The notes under the pieces: model-generated | Databases searched by the model: none | The model's input: the letters and a program-made list of their open reading frames with translations, nothing else | What the model was told of the DNA's origin: nothing | Translations under genes and position numbers: made by a program | Assembly (NCBI RefSeq): GCF_014083865.1 | Contig: NZ_JACEFA010000006.1 | Coordinates: 96,969 to 160,968 of the forward strand | Reading direction: 5' to 3' | From: Paraliobacillus salinarum | Lineage (GTDB): Bacteria > Bacillota > Bacilli > Bacillales > Amphibacillaceae | DNA: 64,000 nucleotides | Shown here: positions 37,286 to 45,779 of the stretch, in pieces | How positions within the stretch are numbered: the first letter of the stretch is position 1 | Layout of the letters: each line of letters starts with the position of its first letter

Positions 37286-37759
37286 ATGAACTGGACCATA
37301 AAAACGTTTGGACAATTAACAAGTAAGCAGTTATATAAAATACTACAAGCGCGTGTCGATGTCTTTGTAGTGGAACAGAATTGTCCATATCGAGAAATCG
37401 ATGATATTGATCAAGAATCAATTCATTTTTTTATAGAAGAACAAGATAAAATTGTTGCTTATGCACGAATTATACCAAAAGGTTTATTGTATGATAGTGC
37501 TTCAATTGGACGTATTTTAGTACATAAAGATTATCGCAAGCATGGATATGGTCGTAAGCTACTTCAAGCATGTATTGATTGGGTTGAAGAGAATTGGAAT
37601 GAGAAGGATATCATTTTACATGCGCAAGTATATTTACGTGAATTTTATCGTTCATTTGGTTTTGCAGAAATAACGGAATCCTATTTAGAAGACGGTATTC
37701 CGCATGTAGAAATGCTTCGTAGTACACTTGTTTCCAATAAAAAATCTGTTGAAAGCTAA
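37286..37759 (+). CDS. ElaA-like GNAT acetyltransferase
   Basis: A 157-residue GNAT protein of the ElaA group: the start MNWTIKTFGQLTSKQLYKIL and LQARVDVFVVEQNCPYREID are characteristic, followed by the acetyl-CoA loop SIGRILVHKDYRKHGYGRKL (about residues 72-91) and LHAQVYLREFYRSFGF. The group is widespread but the substrate is not known to me. It starts behind AAAGGGGAAA and may be co-transcribed with the preceding small gene. Confidence 0.88.
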   Translation: MNWTIKTFGQLTSKQLYKILQARVDVFVVEQNCPYREIDDIDQESIHFFIEEQDKIVAYARIIPKGLLYDSASIGRILVHKDYRKHGYGRKLLQACIDWVEENWNEKDIILHAQVYLREFYRSFGFAEITESYLEDGIPHVEMLRSTLVSNKKSVES

Positions 37760-37813
37760 TCGCATTGGTTATACTAATCATGCCTCAAAAATTGAATGAG
37801 GGAGGCAGGATCA

Positions 37814-38506
37814 ATGTTAACAAATCAACAGATTGATTTATTTAAAAAACAGTTAATACAGCAAAAGCAAGAAACCGAGGCTCATTTAGCTGATCATTAT
37901 GGTATAACAATTGCGCAAGTGAATGAATCGGTTGGGGAGTTATCAAATTATGATAATCACCCAGGTGATACAGGCACAGAATTATTTGAAAGAGAAAAAG
38001 ACATTGCCTTAAACAAGCATAGTGAAACAGAATTAGCAGCAATCAATCAGGCCCTAGAAGCAATTGAGCAAGGAACGTATGGTCAATGTTCCGTCTGCCA
38101 TATCGACATACCGATAGAACGGCTAGAAGTATTACCAACCACGTTGTACTGTGTCAATCATACAAATGAACAAACGGTTGAGCGCACGCGTCCAGTGGAA
38201 GAAGATATTCTTGATAGCGATATCAGTAGAGATGATGAAGATGATACCACCATGTTTGATGCAGAAGATGCGTGGCAACGTGTAAGCATTTACGGATCAT
38301 CTGAAACTCCATCAGACTTTTATAATACAGAAAAAACATATCAAGATATGTTTTTTGATTCTGATGAGCAAGTTGGAAGTGTAGAGGAATTAGAAGGATT
38401 TTTATTAAGTGACAGTGAAGGAAAATTTATCGGTGTGAATGAACAACACGAACACTATGAAGATTATTTAGACGATCAAGATGTGAATTCAATACTATAT
38501 GATTGA
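37814..38506 (+). CDS. yteA: YteA-family protein with DksA/TraR-type zinc finger
   Basis: A 230-residue protein of the YteA group, found in spore formers. An N-terminal coiled coil (about residues 5-30) and the conserved SNYDNHPGDTGTELFEREKD precede the zinc finger CSVCHIDIPIERLEVLPTTL-YCVNH (about residues 93-117): three cysteines plus a terminal histidine where DksA has the fourth cysteine. The acidic C-terminal part (about 125-230) is specific to YteA. DksA relatives act on RNA polymerase, but a function for YteA is not established. Start behind GGAGG, spacing 8. Confidence 0.85.
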   Translation: MLTNQQIDLFKKQLIQQKQETEAHLADHYGITIAQVNESVGELSNYDNHPGDTGTELFEREKDIALNKHSETELAAINQALEAIEQGTYGQCSVCHIDIPIERLEVLPTTLYCVNHTNEQTVERTRPVEEDILDSDISRDDEDDTTMFDAEDAWQRVSIYGSSETPSDFYNTEKTYQDMFFDSDEQVGSVEELEGFLLSDSEGKFIGVNEQHEHYEDYLDDQDVNSILYD

Positions 38507-38512
38507 AAAAAC

Positions 38513-38546
38513 GAAGTAAGAGTTTCCTTTTGGATACTCTTGCTTC
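38513..38546 (+). terminator. possible terminator after yteA
   Basis: GAAGTAAGAG (38513-38522) pairs with CTCTTGCTTC (38537-38546), with one G-U pair. The T-run is poor. Confidence 0.4.
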
Positions 38547-38614
38547 TTACGTTTGAAACGTTTTAACATGGAAGTACGTACATAAACATAAGGAATCAAA
38601 AGGAGGAATAAAAC

Positions 38615-38821
38615 ATGAATGAAGCTCAAGGGTGTGTCAAGTGTGGTAGTATGGATGCTGCGCAAAAAGAAGTAGCGATGTCAGGAACAGGTTTATCGAA
38701 AATGTTTGATGTACAGCATAATCAATTTCTTGTTGTATACTGTCAAAACTGTGGTTACTCGGAATTTTACAATAAAGAAAGTTCAGCAGGAAGCAATATT
38801 TTTGATTTATTTTTCGGTTAA
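38615..38821 (+). CDS. small zinc-ribbon protein (DUF2082-like)
   Basis: A 68-residue protein with two CxxC knuckles, CVKCGSMD (C7, C10) and YCQNCGYSEFY (about C43, C46), forming a zinc ribbon as in the predicted nucleic-acid-binding DUF2082 family. The C-terminal hydrophobic SNIFDLFFG is usual there. It probably binds RNA or DNA, but no function is known. Start behind AAAAGGAGG; terminated by a strong hairpin at 38836. Confidence 0.82.
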   Translation: MNEAQGCVKCGSMDAAQKEVAMSGTGLSKMFDVQHNQFLVVYCQNCGYSEFYNKESSAGSNIFDLFFG

Positions 38822-38835
38822 TATATTTAATAATG

Positions 38836-38871
38836 AAACGGCACTGCAAAGAGATATCTGCAGTGCCGTTT
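38836..38871 (+). terminator. terminator of the zinc-ribbon gene
   Basis: AAACGGCACTGCA (38836-38848) and TGCAGTGCCGTTT (38859-38871): perfect 13-bp stem. Confidence 0.85.
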
Positions 38872-38882
38872 ATCTATATAAA

Positions 38883-38923
38883 ATTCTATTTGGAATAGAA
38901 AGAAGGTCTATCCCAAATAGAAT
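38883..38923. other. second hairpin downstream
   Basis: ATTCTATTTGGAATAGA (38883-38899) pairs with TCTATCCCAAATAGAAT (38907-38923), with one mismatch, followed by GTTTTAT. It may be a back-up terminator. Confidence 0.5.
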
Positions 38924-38993
38924 GTTTTATTGATTAGATGTATGAAGCTACACGTCATCTGAAATATAGTTATCTTCTTTTTTTAAAAAATTC

Positions 38994-39019
38994 CATAGTG
39001 GAGAAAACGCTCCACTATG
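38994..39019 (-). terminator. terminator of htrA
   Basis: CATAGTGGAG (38994-39003) and CTCCACTATG (39010-39019), perfect; on the minus strand followed by GAATTTTTT. Confidence 0.85.
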
Positions 39020-39030
39020 AAAATGAATCT

Positions 39031-40344
39031 TTATTGCTGTGTTGTTTCTTCTTGTTGCTTCGTTAAGGTAAGAGTTGTTTCTTGTTTCTCCCCGTTACGA
39101 TAATAAGTTAAATTAACCTCATCACCAATACTGGTTTCGGAATATAAGAATTCTTTTAGATCCATCATGGATGCAATTTCTTTATCGTTAATTTTAGTAA
39201 TCACGTCGTAACGTTTTAGACCAGCTTGGTTAGCAGCAGATCCTTGTTGTACTTCTGCGATGACAACACCATTTGTTACTTCTTCACTTAGTTGTAGCGT
39301 TTCTTTCATGTGACGTTCTGGCACAGTAGAAAGTGCCACTGCGCTAATTCCGATAAATGGTCGTGAAACTTGTCCATTTGTCTCTAATTGTTCAATGACT
39401 GGTTTTGCATCATCAATTGGGATAGCAAAGCCAATTCCTTCTACAGCTTGTAATGCGATTTTCATCGAGTTAATGCCAACAACTTCACCATTACTGTTAA
39501 CTAACGCACCACCGCTATTACCAGGATTAATTGCAGCATCTGTTTGAATTACTTCGGTTGTCCAATCTGCAATACCATCTCCATTTAAATCTACTTCTAC
39601 GGATCGCTCTAAACCACTAATGATGCCTTTTGTTACAGAGCCTGCAAATTCTGTTCCTAATGGATTTCCGATTGCAATTGCTGTTTCTCCAACAACTAAA
39701 TCAGAAGAAGATCCTAATTTAGCAACCGTATCTACTTTTTCACCATCAATGGTTAATACAGCTAAGTCTGTTAATTCATCTGAGCCTAGTAATTGTGCAT
39801 CAACACTTTCCCCGTTTGGTAATGTGACCTCTAATGCATTTGCTTCTGCGACTACGTGATGGTTTGTTACTATATAAGCCTTTCCGTCTTCCTTTTTATA
39901 AATTACACCCGAACCGTTTCCAGCTTGGGAGGATTCACTCCATAAATCCGCTGTTTGAATGTTAGAAACACCGACAACAGCTTCCCCTACATTAGTTAAC
40001 TTATCAGAGGTTATGCCACCTTCATTGGTTGATGTTTGAATAACATTACTTGTTTCCGCATTATCCGAATTACCTGCGTCCATTGTTTGGTCAGTATCAA
40101 TTGGTATAATGCCAGTAAATAATAAAATAAACCCTAAAATAGCGACAGTAATTCCACCTGCCAAACTACTTAAAAACAATGCCCAACGATTTTGTTTCGG
40201 TGGCTGTTGATTGGAATAAGTATTCGACTGTAATAATTCCTCTTTTGCTGCGGCTTGTTCATCTACAGTTGTGTGTTCCTCGGTGTTATTATATGGTTGT
40301 TCATCTGAATGTTCTTGATTATTGTGATCATCTTGATAACTCAT
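39031..40344 (-). CDS. htrA: HtrA/DegP-type membrane-anchored serine protease
   Basis: Surface quality-control protease of 437 residues. A Gln/Glu/Asn-rich cytoplasmic tail (1-50), one membrane helix (about 52-80), a trypsin-like domain (about 110-335) with the triad TNHHVV (His), LTDLAVLTI (Asp) and NPGNSGGALV (Ser), and a C-terminal PDZ domain (about 340-430) with SRPFIGISAVAL and SAANQAGLKRYDVITKI. It degrades or refolds misfolded secreted proteins. It is divergent from the CssRS-like genes; its -10 (TATAAT, minus strand, 40402-40397) has no good -35, which fits activation by CssR. Confidence 0.92.
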   Translation of the reverse strand: MSYQDDHNNQEHSDEQPYNNTEEHTTVDEQAAAKEELLQSNTYSNQQPPKQNRWALFLSSLAGGITVAILGFILLFTGIIPIDTDQTMDAGNSDNAETSNVIQTSTNEGGITSDKLTNVGEAVVGVSNIQTADLWSESSQAGNGSGVIYKKEDGKAYIVTNHHVVAEANALEVTLPNGESVDAQLLGSDELTDLAVLTIDGEKVDTVAKLGSSSDLVVGETAIAIGNPLGTEFAGSVTKGIISGLERSVEVDLNGDGIADWTTEVIQTDAAINPGNSGGALVNSNGEVVGINSMKIALQAVEGIGFAIPIDDAKPVIEQLETNGQVSRPFIGISAVALSTVPERHMKETLQLSEEVTNGVVIAEVQQGSAANQAGLKRYDVITKINDKEIASMMDLKEFLYSETSIGDEVNLTYYRNGEKQETTLTLTKQQEETTQQ

Positions 40345-40514
40345 CTGTTCATACCACCTTTCTTTTGCTATGTTGTAACTCTTTCTTGTATAACTTATTA
40401 TAGATAGTAGGTTTGGCAGGTTTTCGGTACAATTGTGGAAAAAGTATGTAATCTATGCAATTAGGCATTTCATTATTAATATGCGAAAATAAGTGTAATA
40501 AGGAGGGGATAACA

Positions 40515-41213
40515 ATGAATTATAGTATTTTTATTGTTGAAGATGATCCCAATATACGTGACATTGTGTCTGCTTATTTAAATAAAGAAGGTTATAAAGT
40601 TTCCATGGCAGATAATGCAGAAGACGCGTGGGAATTAACGAGAGAACAAACACCAGATATGTGGATTTTAGATATTATGCTTCCGGGTATGGATGGCTAC
40701 GAGTTATGCAAAAAAATTAGGCAAAAGAGTGAAGTGCCGATTATCATTATTTCAGCAAAAGATGAAGAAGTAGATAAAATTCTCGGTTTGGAGCTAGGTA
40801 GTGATGATTATTTAACAAAACCATTTAGCCCAAGAGAATTAGTTGCTCGTGTAAAACGTTTATTCAAGAGAGTAGATCATTCTATTGTTGTTAATGAACA
40901 GCCTACCAATGATACGTATGAATTAGGAGAGTTGAAACTTCACGTAGAAGGTAGAAGAGTTTTTTGGAAAGAACAAGAAGTAGAAGTGACTGCAAAGGAA
41001 TTTGAAATGCTACACATTTTAATTCGTAACCAAAATCGAGCTTTTGCACGTGATGAATTGCTTTCATTAATTTGGGGAGAAGATTATTTTGGTAGTGATC
41101 GCGCCGTTGATGATTTAATTAAACGATTGCGCAAAAAGCTAGACGGATTACCGATTGAAACCGTTTGGGGCTATGGGTATCGGTTGAGCAATGTAAATGA
41201 GGCTACCGAATGA
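40515..41213 (+). CDS. cssR: OmpR-family response regulator, CssR-like
   Basis: A 232-residue regulator. Receiver domain (1-120) with the phosphoacceptor D53 in WILDIMLPGMDGYEL, acidic pair ED at 9-10 and lysine in YLTKPFSPRELVARV; winged-helix DNA-binding domain (about 130-228) ending VWGYGYRLSN. The segments WGEDYFGSDRAVDDLIKRLR and DPNIRDIV are close to Bacillus CssR, which senses secretion stress and activates htrA. The divergent htrA gene strongly supports this. ATG behind AAGGAGGGG; an upstream extension is rejected. Confidence 0.75.
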   Translation: MNYSIFIVEDDPNIRDIVSAYLNKEGYKVSMADNAEDAWELTREQTPDMWILDIMLPGMDGYELCKKIRQKSEVPIIIISAKDEEVDKILGLELGSDDYLTKPFSPRELVARVKRLFKRVDHSIVVNEQPTNDTYELGELKLHVEGRRVFWKEQEVEVTAKEFEMLHILIRNQNRAFARDELLSLIWGEDYFGSDRAVDDLIKRLRKKLDGLPIETVWGYGYRLSNVNEATE

Positions 41214-42532
41214 AATTACAAACGCAAATAACGATTGCTTTTACAACTTTACTAATTATCATTATGTCGATTGTATCCATTATGATCTATTCTTTGATAT
41301 TGGACGTATTGATTAAGAATGAACGGGAGCAATTACAGGAAAAAGGCGATATTCTTATTCAATTTTTAATGAGCGAAGTAAATATTAATAATTTTGGGCA
41401 ATTGTTCGGTGATGAGTCACTACAATTGTTTATTTATGATGGGAATACAGATCAAGTTGTATTAAGTACACTTCCAGAAAATCTAATACAATATTGGATG
41501 GAAAATTATGATATTTCCGAGTACGATCAGCCGCTATGGAAGGCAGGGAATGAACGTTTTGTTGTTTCCATTTTGCCTATTTATCCAGATTTGTTGGATC
41601 AAGAGCTAGTTCTAGTTACACCATTAGATGATTTACAAGAAGTGCAAAGAGAATTATTTGGTAGGTTAATCCTTGTATTTTTAATCGGTATTGGAATAAT
41701 TAGTATACTAAGCCACTACTTAACAAAAAGATTGGTCACCCCTTTAACGAAATTGAAATATCAGTTGAAAAAAATCGAAAAAAGAAAATTTGATGACGTA
41801 CAGCGGGTAAAAGCAAGTGGGGAAATCAAAGAGGTTGAGCAAAGTGTATATGATATGGCGAATGAACTTAATCGTTATATCCAATCACAGCATCACTTCT
41901 TCCAAAATGCGAGTCATGAGTTAAAAACACCATTAATGACGATCCAAGGTTATGCAGAGGGAATTCGCGATGGTGTATTCGAAGGTGAAGCATCTGAACG
42001 TGGCTTAGAGTTAATCGTTGCAGAGATCAGCCGTTTGAAAAAAATAATTAATGAAATGATTTTACTAGCTAAACTAGATAGTGAAGAAAACATATATAAA
42101 GAAGAAACAGTTAAAGTTTCTGATGTAATTATCTCTACTGTTGATCGTGCGTTACCAATCGCTAGTGAAAAACAAGTAGAAGTTACACATGTTGTAGAGA
42201 ATGATGCAGCTCTATTTGTGGATACAGAGAAATTGCTGCGAGCAATGATGAATATCGTTTCCAATGGTGTAAGGCATGCGAAATCGCACGTAGAAATAAG
42301 AGCATTTGTAGAAAATAAGCAAGTGAAAATTACAGTAGAAGATGACGGGGAAGGCATTGATCAAGAAATGATGCCGCAACTTTTTCAACGTTTTATAAAA
42401 GGGAAAAATGGAGAAACTGGATTAGGGTTAGCTATTTCACGCGCCATAATTGAAAGATCAAATGGTTCGATCTCTGTGGGTCAATCAAAACTAGGTGGTG
42501 CACAGTTTACTATTACATTTCCTTTTCACTAA
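41210..42532 (+). CDS. cssS: sensor histidine kinase, CssS-like
   Basis: A 440-residue membrane kinase. Two helices (about 8-34 and 152-170) enclose an external sensor loop of about 115 residues; then come a HAMP linker, the dimerisation helix with the phosphorylated H236 in FQNASHELKTPLMTIQGYAE, and a HATPase domain (NIVSNGVRHA, DDGEGIDQEM, KGKNGETGLGLAIS). It overlaps cssR by an ATGA. With the neighbouring htrA, it most likely senses misfolded protein outside the membrane. Sequence alone would only support a general WalK/CssS-type kinase. Confidence 0.72.
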   Translation: MKLQTQITIAFTTLLIIIMSIVSIMIYSLILDVLIKNEREQLQEKGDILIQFLMSEVNINNFGQLFGDESLQLFIYDGNTDQVVLSTLPENLIQYWMENYDISEYDQPLWKAGNERFVVSILPIYPDLLDQELVLVTPLDDLQEVQRELFGRLILVFLIGIGIISILSHYLTKRLVTPLTKLKYQLKKIEKRKFDDVQRVKASGEIKEVEQSVYDMANELNRYIQSQHHFFQNASHELKTPLMTIQGYAEGIRDGVFEGEASERGLELIVAEISRLKKIINEMILLAKLDSEENIYKEETVKVSDVIISTVDRALPIASEKQVEVTHVVENDAALFVDTEKLLRAMMNIVSNGVRHAKSHVEIRAFVENKQVKITVEDDGEGIDQEMMPQLFQRFIKGKNGETGLGLAISRAIIERSNGSISVGQSKLGGAQFTITFPFH

Positions 42533-42649
42533 GTATGTGATTTTATAGGATAATTTTTTGAAAAATAATTGCTAACTCAAAAACTTTGTGATATAATTTT
42601 TTAGTTATTGAGTAAATGGAACGTACTAGAAAGAGGAGTTGAAAGAGGG

Positions 42650-44473
42650 ATGCAATTAAGAGAAGATGTTCGTAACATTGCGATTATTGCGCACGTTGAC
42701 CATGGTAAAACAACATTAGTTGACCAATTGTTACGTGATTCTGGAACATTTCACGAGCATGAACAAGTAGATGAGCGTGCAATGGATTCCGGTGATATAG
42801 AAAAAGAACGTGGTATTACAATTTTAGCAAAGAACACAGCAATTAATTACAACGATACACATATTAATATCCTTGATACACCAGGACACGCAGATTTTGG
42901 TGGGGAAGTTGAACGAATTATGCGTATGGTTGATGGTGTGTTGCTAGTAGTTGATGCGTATGAAGGCTGTATGCCACAAACACGCTTTGTATTGAAGAAA
43001 GCATTAGAACAAAAATTAACACCTGTAGTTGTATTGAATAAAATCGATCGTCCAAATGCTCGCCCGAATGAAGTGATCGATGAAGTACTAGACTTATTTA
43101 TCGAACTAGGTGCGGATGATACACAGTTAGAATTTCCGGTTGTTTATGCTTCTGCATTAAATGGTACATCTGGAGAAGAACCAGAAGAGCAAGAAGAGTC
43201 TATGGAAGCTGTATTCAAAACTATTCTTAGTCATATTCCTGCTCCAGCAGATAATTCACAGGATCCGCTACAATTTCAAGTAACACTACTTGATTATAAT
43301 GACTACCTTGGTCGTGTAGGAATTGGTCGTATTTTCCGAGGAACAATTAAAGTTGGACAACAAGTAGCTTTGATGAAAAAAGATGGTACGGTTAAAAATT
43401 TCCGCGTAACAAAACTATTTGGTTTTATTGGCTTAAAGCGAATTGAAATACAAGAAGCTAAAGCCGGTGATATTATCGCGTTGTCAGGTATGGAAGATAT
43501 TAACGTTGGTGAGACAGTATGTCCTGTCGATCATCAAGAAGCTTTGCCGATCTTGCGAATTGATGAACCTACACTTCAAATGACGTTTGTAGTAAATAAT
43601 AGTCCATTTGCAGGTAAAGAAGGAAAGTTTGTTACTTCTAGAAAGATAGAAGAACGATTATTAACACAACTTGAAACAGATGTAAGTTTAAGAGTAGAGC
43701 AAACAGAATCTCCTGATGCATGGATTGTTTCTGGACGAGGCGAGTTACACTTATCTATTCTTGTAGAAAATATGCGTCGTGAAGGCTATGAATTACAGCT
43801 TTCTAAACCGCAAGTTATTATTAAAGAAATAGATGGAGTACAGTGTGAGCCTGTCGAGCGTGTACAGGTAGACGTTCCTGAAGAACATACGGGTGCGGTA
43901 ATGGAATCATTAGGTTCACGTAAAGGTGAAATGCTTGATATGGTCAACCAAGGAAATGGACAAGTACGTATGGAGTTCCATATTCCGTCACGTGGTTTGA
44001 TTGGTTACTCTACAGAGTTTATGACTCAGACTAGAGGATATGGAATTATCAATCATACGTTTGATTCGTATAAACCGATGGTGAAGGGAGCTGTCGGAGG
44101 TCGACGTCAAGGCGTATTAGTGGCATTGGAAAATGGTAAAGCATCAACTTACGGTATTATGGGCTTAGAAGATCGTGGTACAATTTTTGTTGAGCCTGGT
44201 ACAGAAGTTTATGCAGGAATGATTGTTGGCGAACACAACAGAGAAAATGATCTTACTGTAAACATTACAAAAGAAAAGCATTTAACTAACGTGCGTTCAG
44301 CAAACAAAGATCAAACTTCTACGATTCGTAAGACGAGAACATTAACCCTTGAAGAAGCGATTGAATATTTAGATGACGATGAATATTGTGAAGTAACACC
44401 AGAATCGATTCGTTTACGTAAAAAGATATTAAACAAAAACGAACGTGAAAAAGCAGCAAAAAAGAAAAAATAA
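42650..44473 (+). CDS. typA: translational GTPase TypA/BipA
   Basis: Ribosome-associated GTPase of the EF-G family, needed for growth under stress or in the cold and for ribosome assembly. The 607 residues show G1 AHVDHGKTTLVDQLL, the switch region KERGITILAKNT, G3 DTPGHADFGGEVER, G4 NKIDRPNARP, then EF-G-like domains and the TypA-specific C-terminus. The start is the ATG giving MQLREDVRNIAIIAHVDHGK; the nearest good ribosome site, AGAGGAG, is 11 nt upstream. A TTG farther upstream (42608) is not supported. Ends at a strong terminator. Confidence 0.95.
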   Translation: MQLREDVRNIAIIAHVDHGKTTLVDQLLRDSGTFHEHEQVDERAMDSGDIEKERGITILAKNTAINYNDTHINILDTPGHADFGGEVERIMRMVDGVLLVVDAYEGCMPQTRFVLKKALEQKLTPVVVLNKIDRPNARPNEVIDEVLDLFIELGADDTQLEFPVVYASALNGTSGEEPEEQEESMEAVFKTILSHIPAPADNSQDPLQFQVTLLDYNDYLGRVGIGRIFRGTIKVGQQVALMKKDGTVKNFRVTKLFGFIGLKRIEIQEAKAGDIIALSGMEDINVGETVCPVDHQEALPILRIDEPTLQMTFVVNNSPFAGKEGKFVTSRKIEERLLTQLETDVSLRVEQTESPDAWIVSGRGELHLSILVENMRREGYELQLSKPQVIIKEIDGVQCEPVERVQVDVPEEHTGAVMESLGSRKGEMLDMVNQGNGQVRMEFHIPSRGLIGYSTEFMTQTRGYGIINHTFDSYKPMVKGAVGGRRQGVLVALENGKASTYGIMGLEDRGTIFVEPGTEVYAGMIVGEHNRENDLTVNITKEKHLTNVRSANKDQTSTIRKTRTLTLEEAIEYLDDDEYCEVTPESIRLRKKILNKNEREKAAKKKK

Positions 44474-44490
44474 TTTGATATTAAAGAAGA

Positions 44491-44520
44491 AGTCAGTGAA
44501 TTTATTCACTGACTTTTTTT
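44491..44520 (+). terminator. terminator of typA
   Basis: AGTCAGTGAA (44491-44500) and TTCACTGACT (44505-44514), then T's. Confidence 0.92.
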
Positions 44521-44865
44521 GTTCTTAACAAACTGTTAATTGCTTTTAACGAAAATAAATAATAGCGATATGGACCGAATAAATACCAAAAAGATAATTT
44601 AAGGATAATAATTTGGTCAAAATAATTGTAAAATAACCAAAAAATTAAGAGAGTATTAAAAATGTGGTTAAAATCAGAATCAGTGATCATTTTTTTAAAG
44701 ACCAGTAAAATAATAGCTCTACACCTTATTTGAAAATTTAGCAGAAATGATTGACAGAAAATACGTTAGCGCATAGAATATTGGAGTAGGGTTAGTTTTT
44801 TGCCCTTGAGCAAAACTTTGATATTAAAACAATAATATAATTTTATAAAAAAGGAGTTAGAGAGA
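44521..44865. other. gene-free gap with promoter of the ZIP transporter
   Basis: AT-rich stretch without a credible gene. It holds a good SigA promoter, TTGACA (44751-44756), 17 bases, TAGAAT (44774-44779), and then a leader of about 80 bases before the ZIP gene. A minus-strand frame at 44502-44690 has no ribosome site and overlaps the typA terminator, so it is not accepted. Confidence 0.6.
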
Positions 44866-45675
44866 ATGATTCAATCGCTTGCAGATTTAAATCCAATTCT
44901 TTTAGCGTTATTGGCAACGTTGTTTACGTGGGGATGTACTGCACTTGGCGCGTCTTTTGTTTTTTCAACAAAAAAAGCAAATCCACTTGTGTTTGATAGT
45001 ATGCTTGCATTTGCTGGTGGTGTCATGATCGCAGCTAGTTTTTGGTCGTTATTAGCACCGGGAATTGAAATGGCTGAAGCACAAGGTGTACCAGCATATC
45101 TTCCGGCAGCAGTTGGTTTCTTGTTAGGTGGACTATTTTTGCTGTTAGTAGATAAAATCTTACCGATGATTAATGATGAGCTATATTTCAAAGAGATTGC
45201 TGATCGAAAAGCCAAGCACCGCACAGCTATGTTAATTTTTTCTATTACTATGCACAATATCCCTGAAGGTTTAGCAGTCGGTGTTGCATTTGGTGCATTA
45301 GCTTCCGACTTCTCAACAACTTCTCTAGCTGGCGCCGTAGCATTAGCGTTAGGGATAGGGATACAAAATATTCCGGAAGGTACGGCTGTATCTATTCCTT
45401 TACGTAGAGAAGGAATGAGTGCGAAGAAAAGCTTTTTCTATGGTCAGTTCTCAGGAATGGTTGAGCCGATTTCTGCGGTTATCGGAGCGGTAGCGGTGAT
45501 ATTTATTGAACCATTATTACCTTATGCATTAAGCTTTGCTGCTGGTGCAATGATTTTTGTAGTGGCAAAAGAGGTAATACCAGGGTCGCAAGAAAGAGGC
45601 CATATTCAATTAACAACGATGAGTTTAATGGTAGGCTTTGTTGTTATGATGATCTTAGATGTTGCTCTTGGATAA
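44866..45675 (+). CDS. ZIP-family metal transporter
   Basis: Membrane importer of divalent metals such as zinc or iron, 269 residues, eight helices. The metal-binding signatures of helices 4 and 5 are clear: MHNIPEGLAVGVAFGALASD (about residues 129-148) and GIQNIPEGTAVSIPLRREGM (about 167-186). Helix 2 has FAGGVMIAASFWSL. The histidine-rich loop is short (ADRKAKHRTA). It belongs to the ZupT/GufA bacterial branch. Strong AAGGAG, single gene; no metal-regulator box that I recognise lies in the leader. Confidence 0.9.
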   Translation: MIQSLADLNPILLALLATLFTWGCTALGASFVFSTKKANPLVFDSMLAFAGGVMIAASFWSLLAPGIEMAEAQGVPAYLPAAVGFLLGGLFLLLVDKILPMINDELYFKEIADRKAKHRTAMLIFSITMHNIPEGLAVGVAFGALASDFSTTSLAGAVALALGIGIQNIPEGTAVSIPLRREGMSAKKSFFYGQFSGMVEPISAVIGAVAVIFIEPLLPYALSFAAGAMIFVVAKEVIPGSQERGHIQLTTMSLMVGFVVMMILDVALG

Positions 45676-45680
45676 AAAGT

Positions 45681-45778
45681 AAAAGTCCCATTCAATTGAA
45701 GTTCATGATGTGACCCCAAAAGTTAGATTTTCACTCTAACTTTTGGGGTGCAGTACATCAACTTGAATAGGACTTTTT
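45681..45778. mobile_element. fused IS3-type inverted ends inside a terminator hairpin
   Basis: ACCCCAAAAGTTAGA (45713-45727), a 7-base centre, TCTAACTTTTGGGGT (45735-45749): a perfect 15-bp repeat identical in style to the terminal repeats of IS150-group IS3 elements (TGACCCCAAAAGTTAGA). It is enclosed by AAAAGTCCCATTCAA (45681-45695) and TTGAATAGGACTTTT (45763-45777), itself a terminator stem with T-run for the convergent ZIP and ABC genes. It looks like a minimal insertion remnant within a terminator loop. Confidence 0.6.
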
Positions 45779-45779
45779 T

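Noticed and set aside
41950..42357. Minus-strand frame of 135 codons inside the histidine kinase
   Set aside because: Shadow of the conserved kinase domain; Ser/Thr-rich nonsense composition.
44502..44690. Minus-strand 62-codon frame after typA
   Set aside because: It overlaps the typA terminator, has no ribosome site and shows AT-biased composition only.
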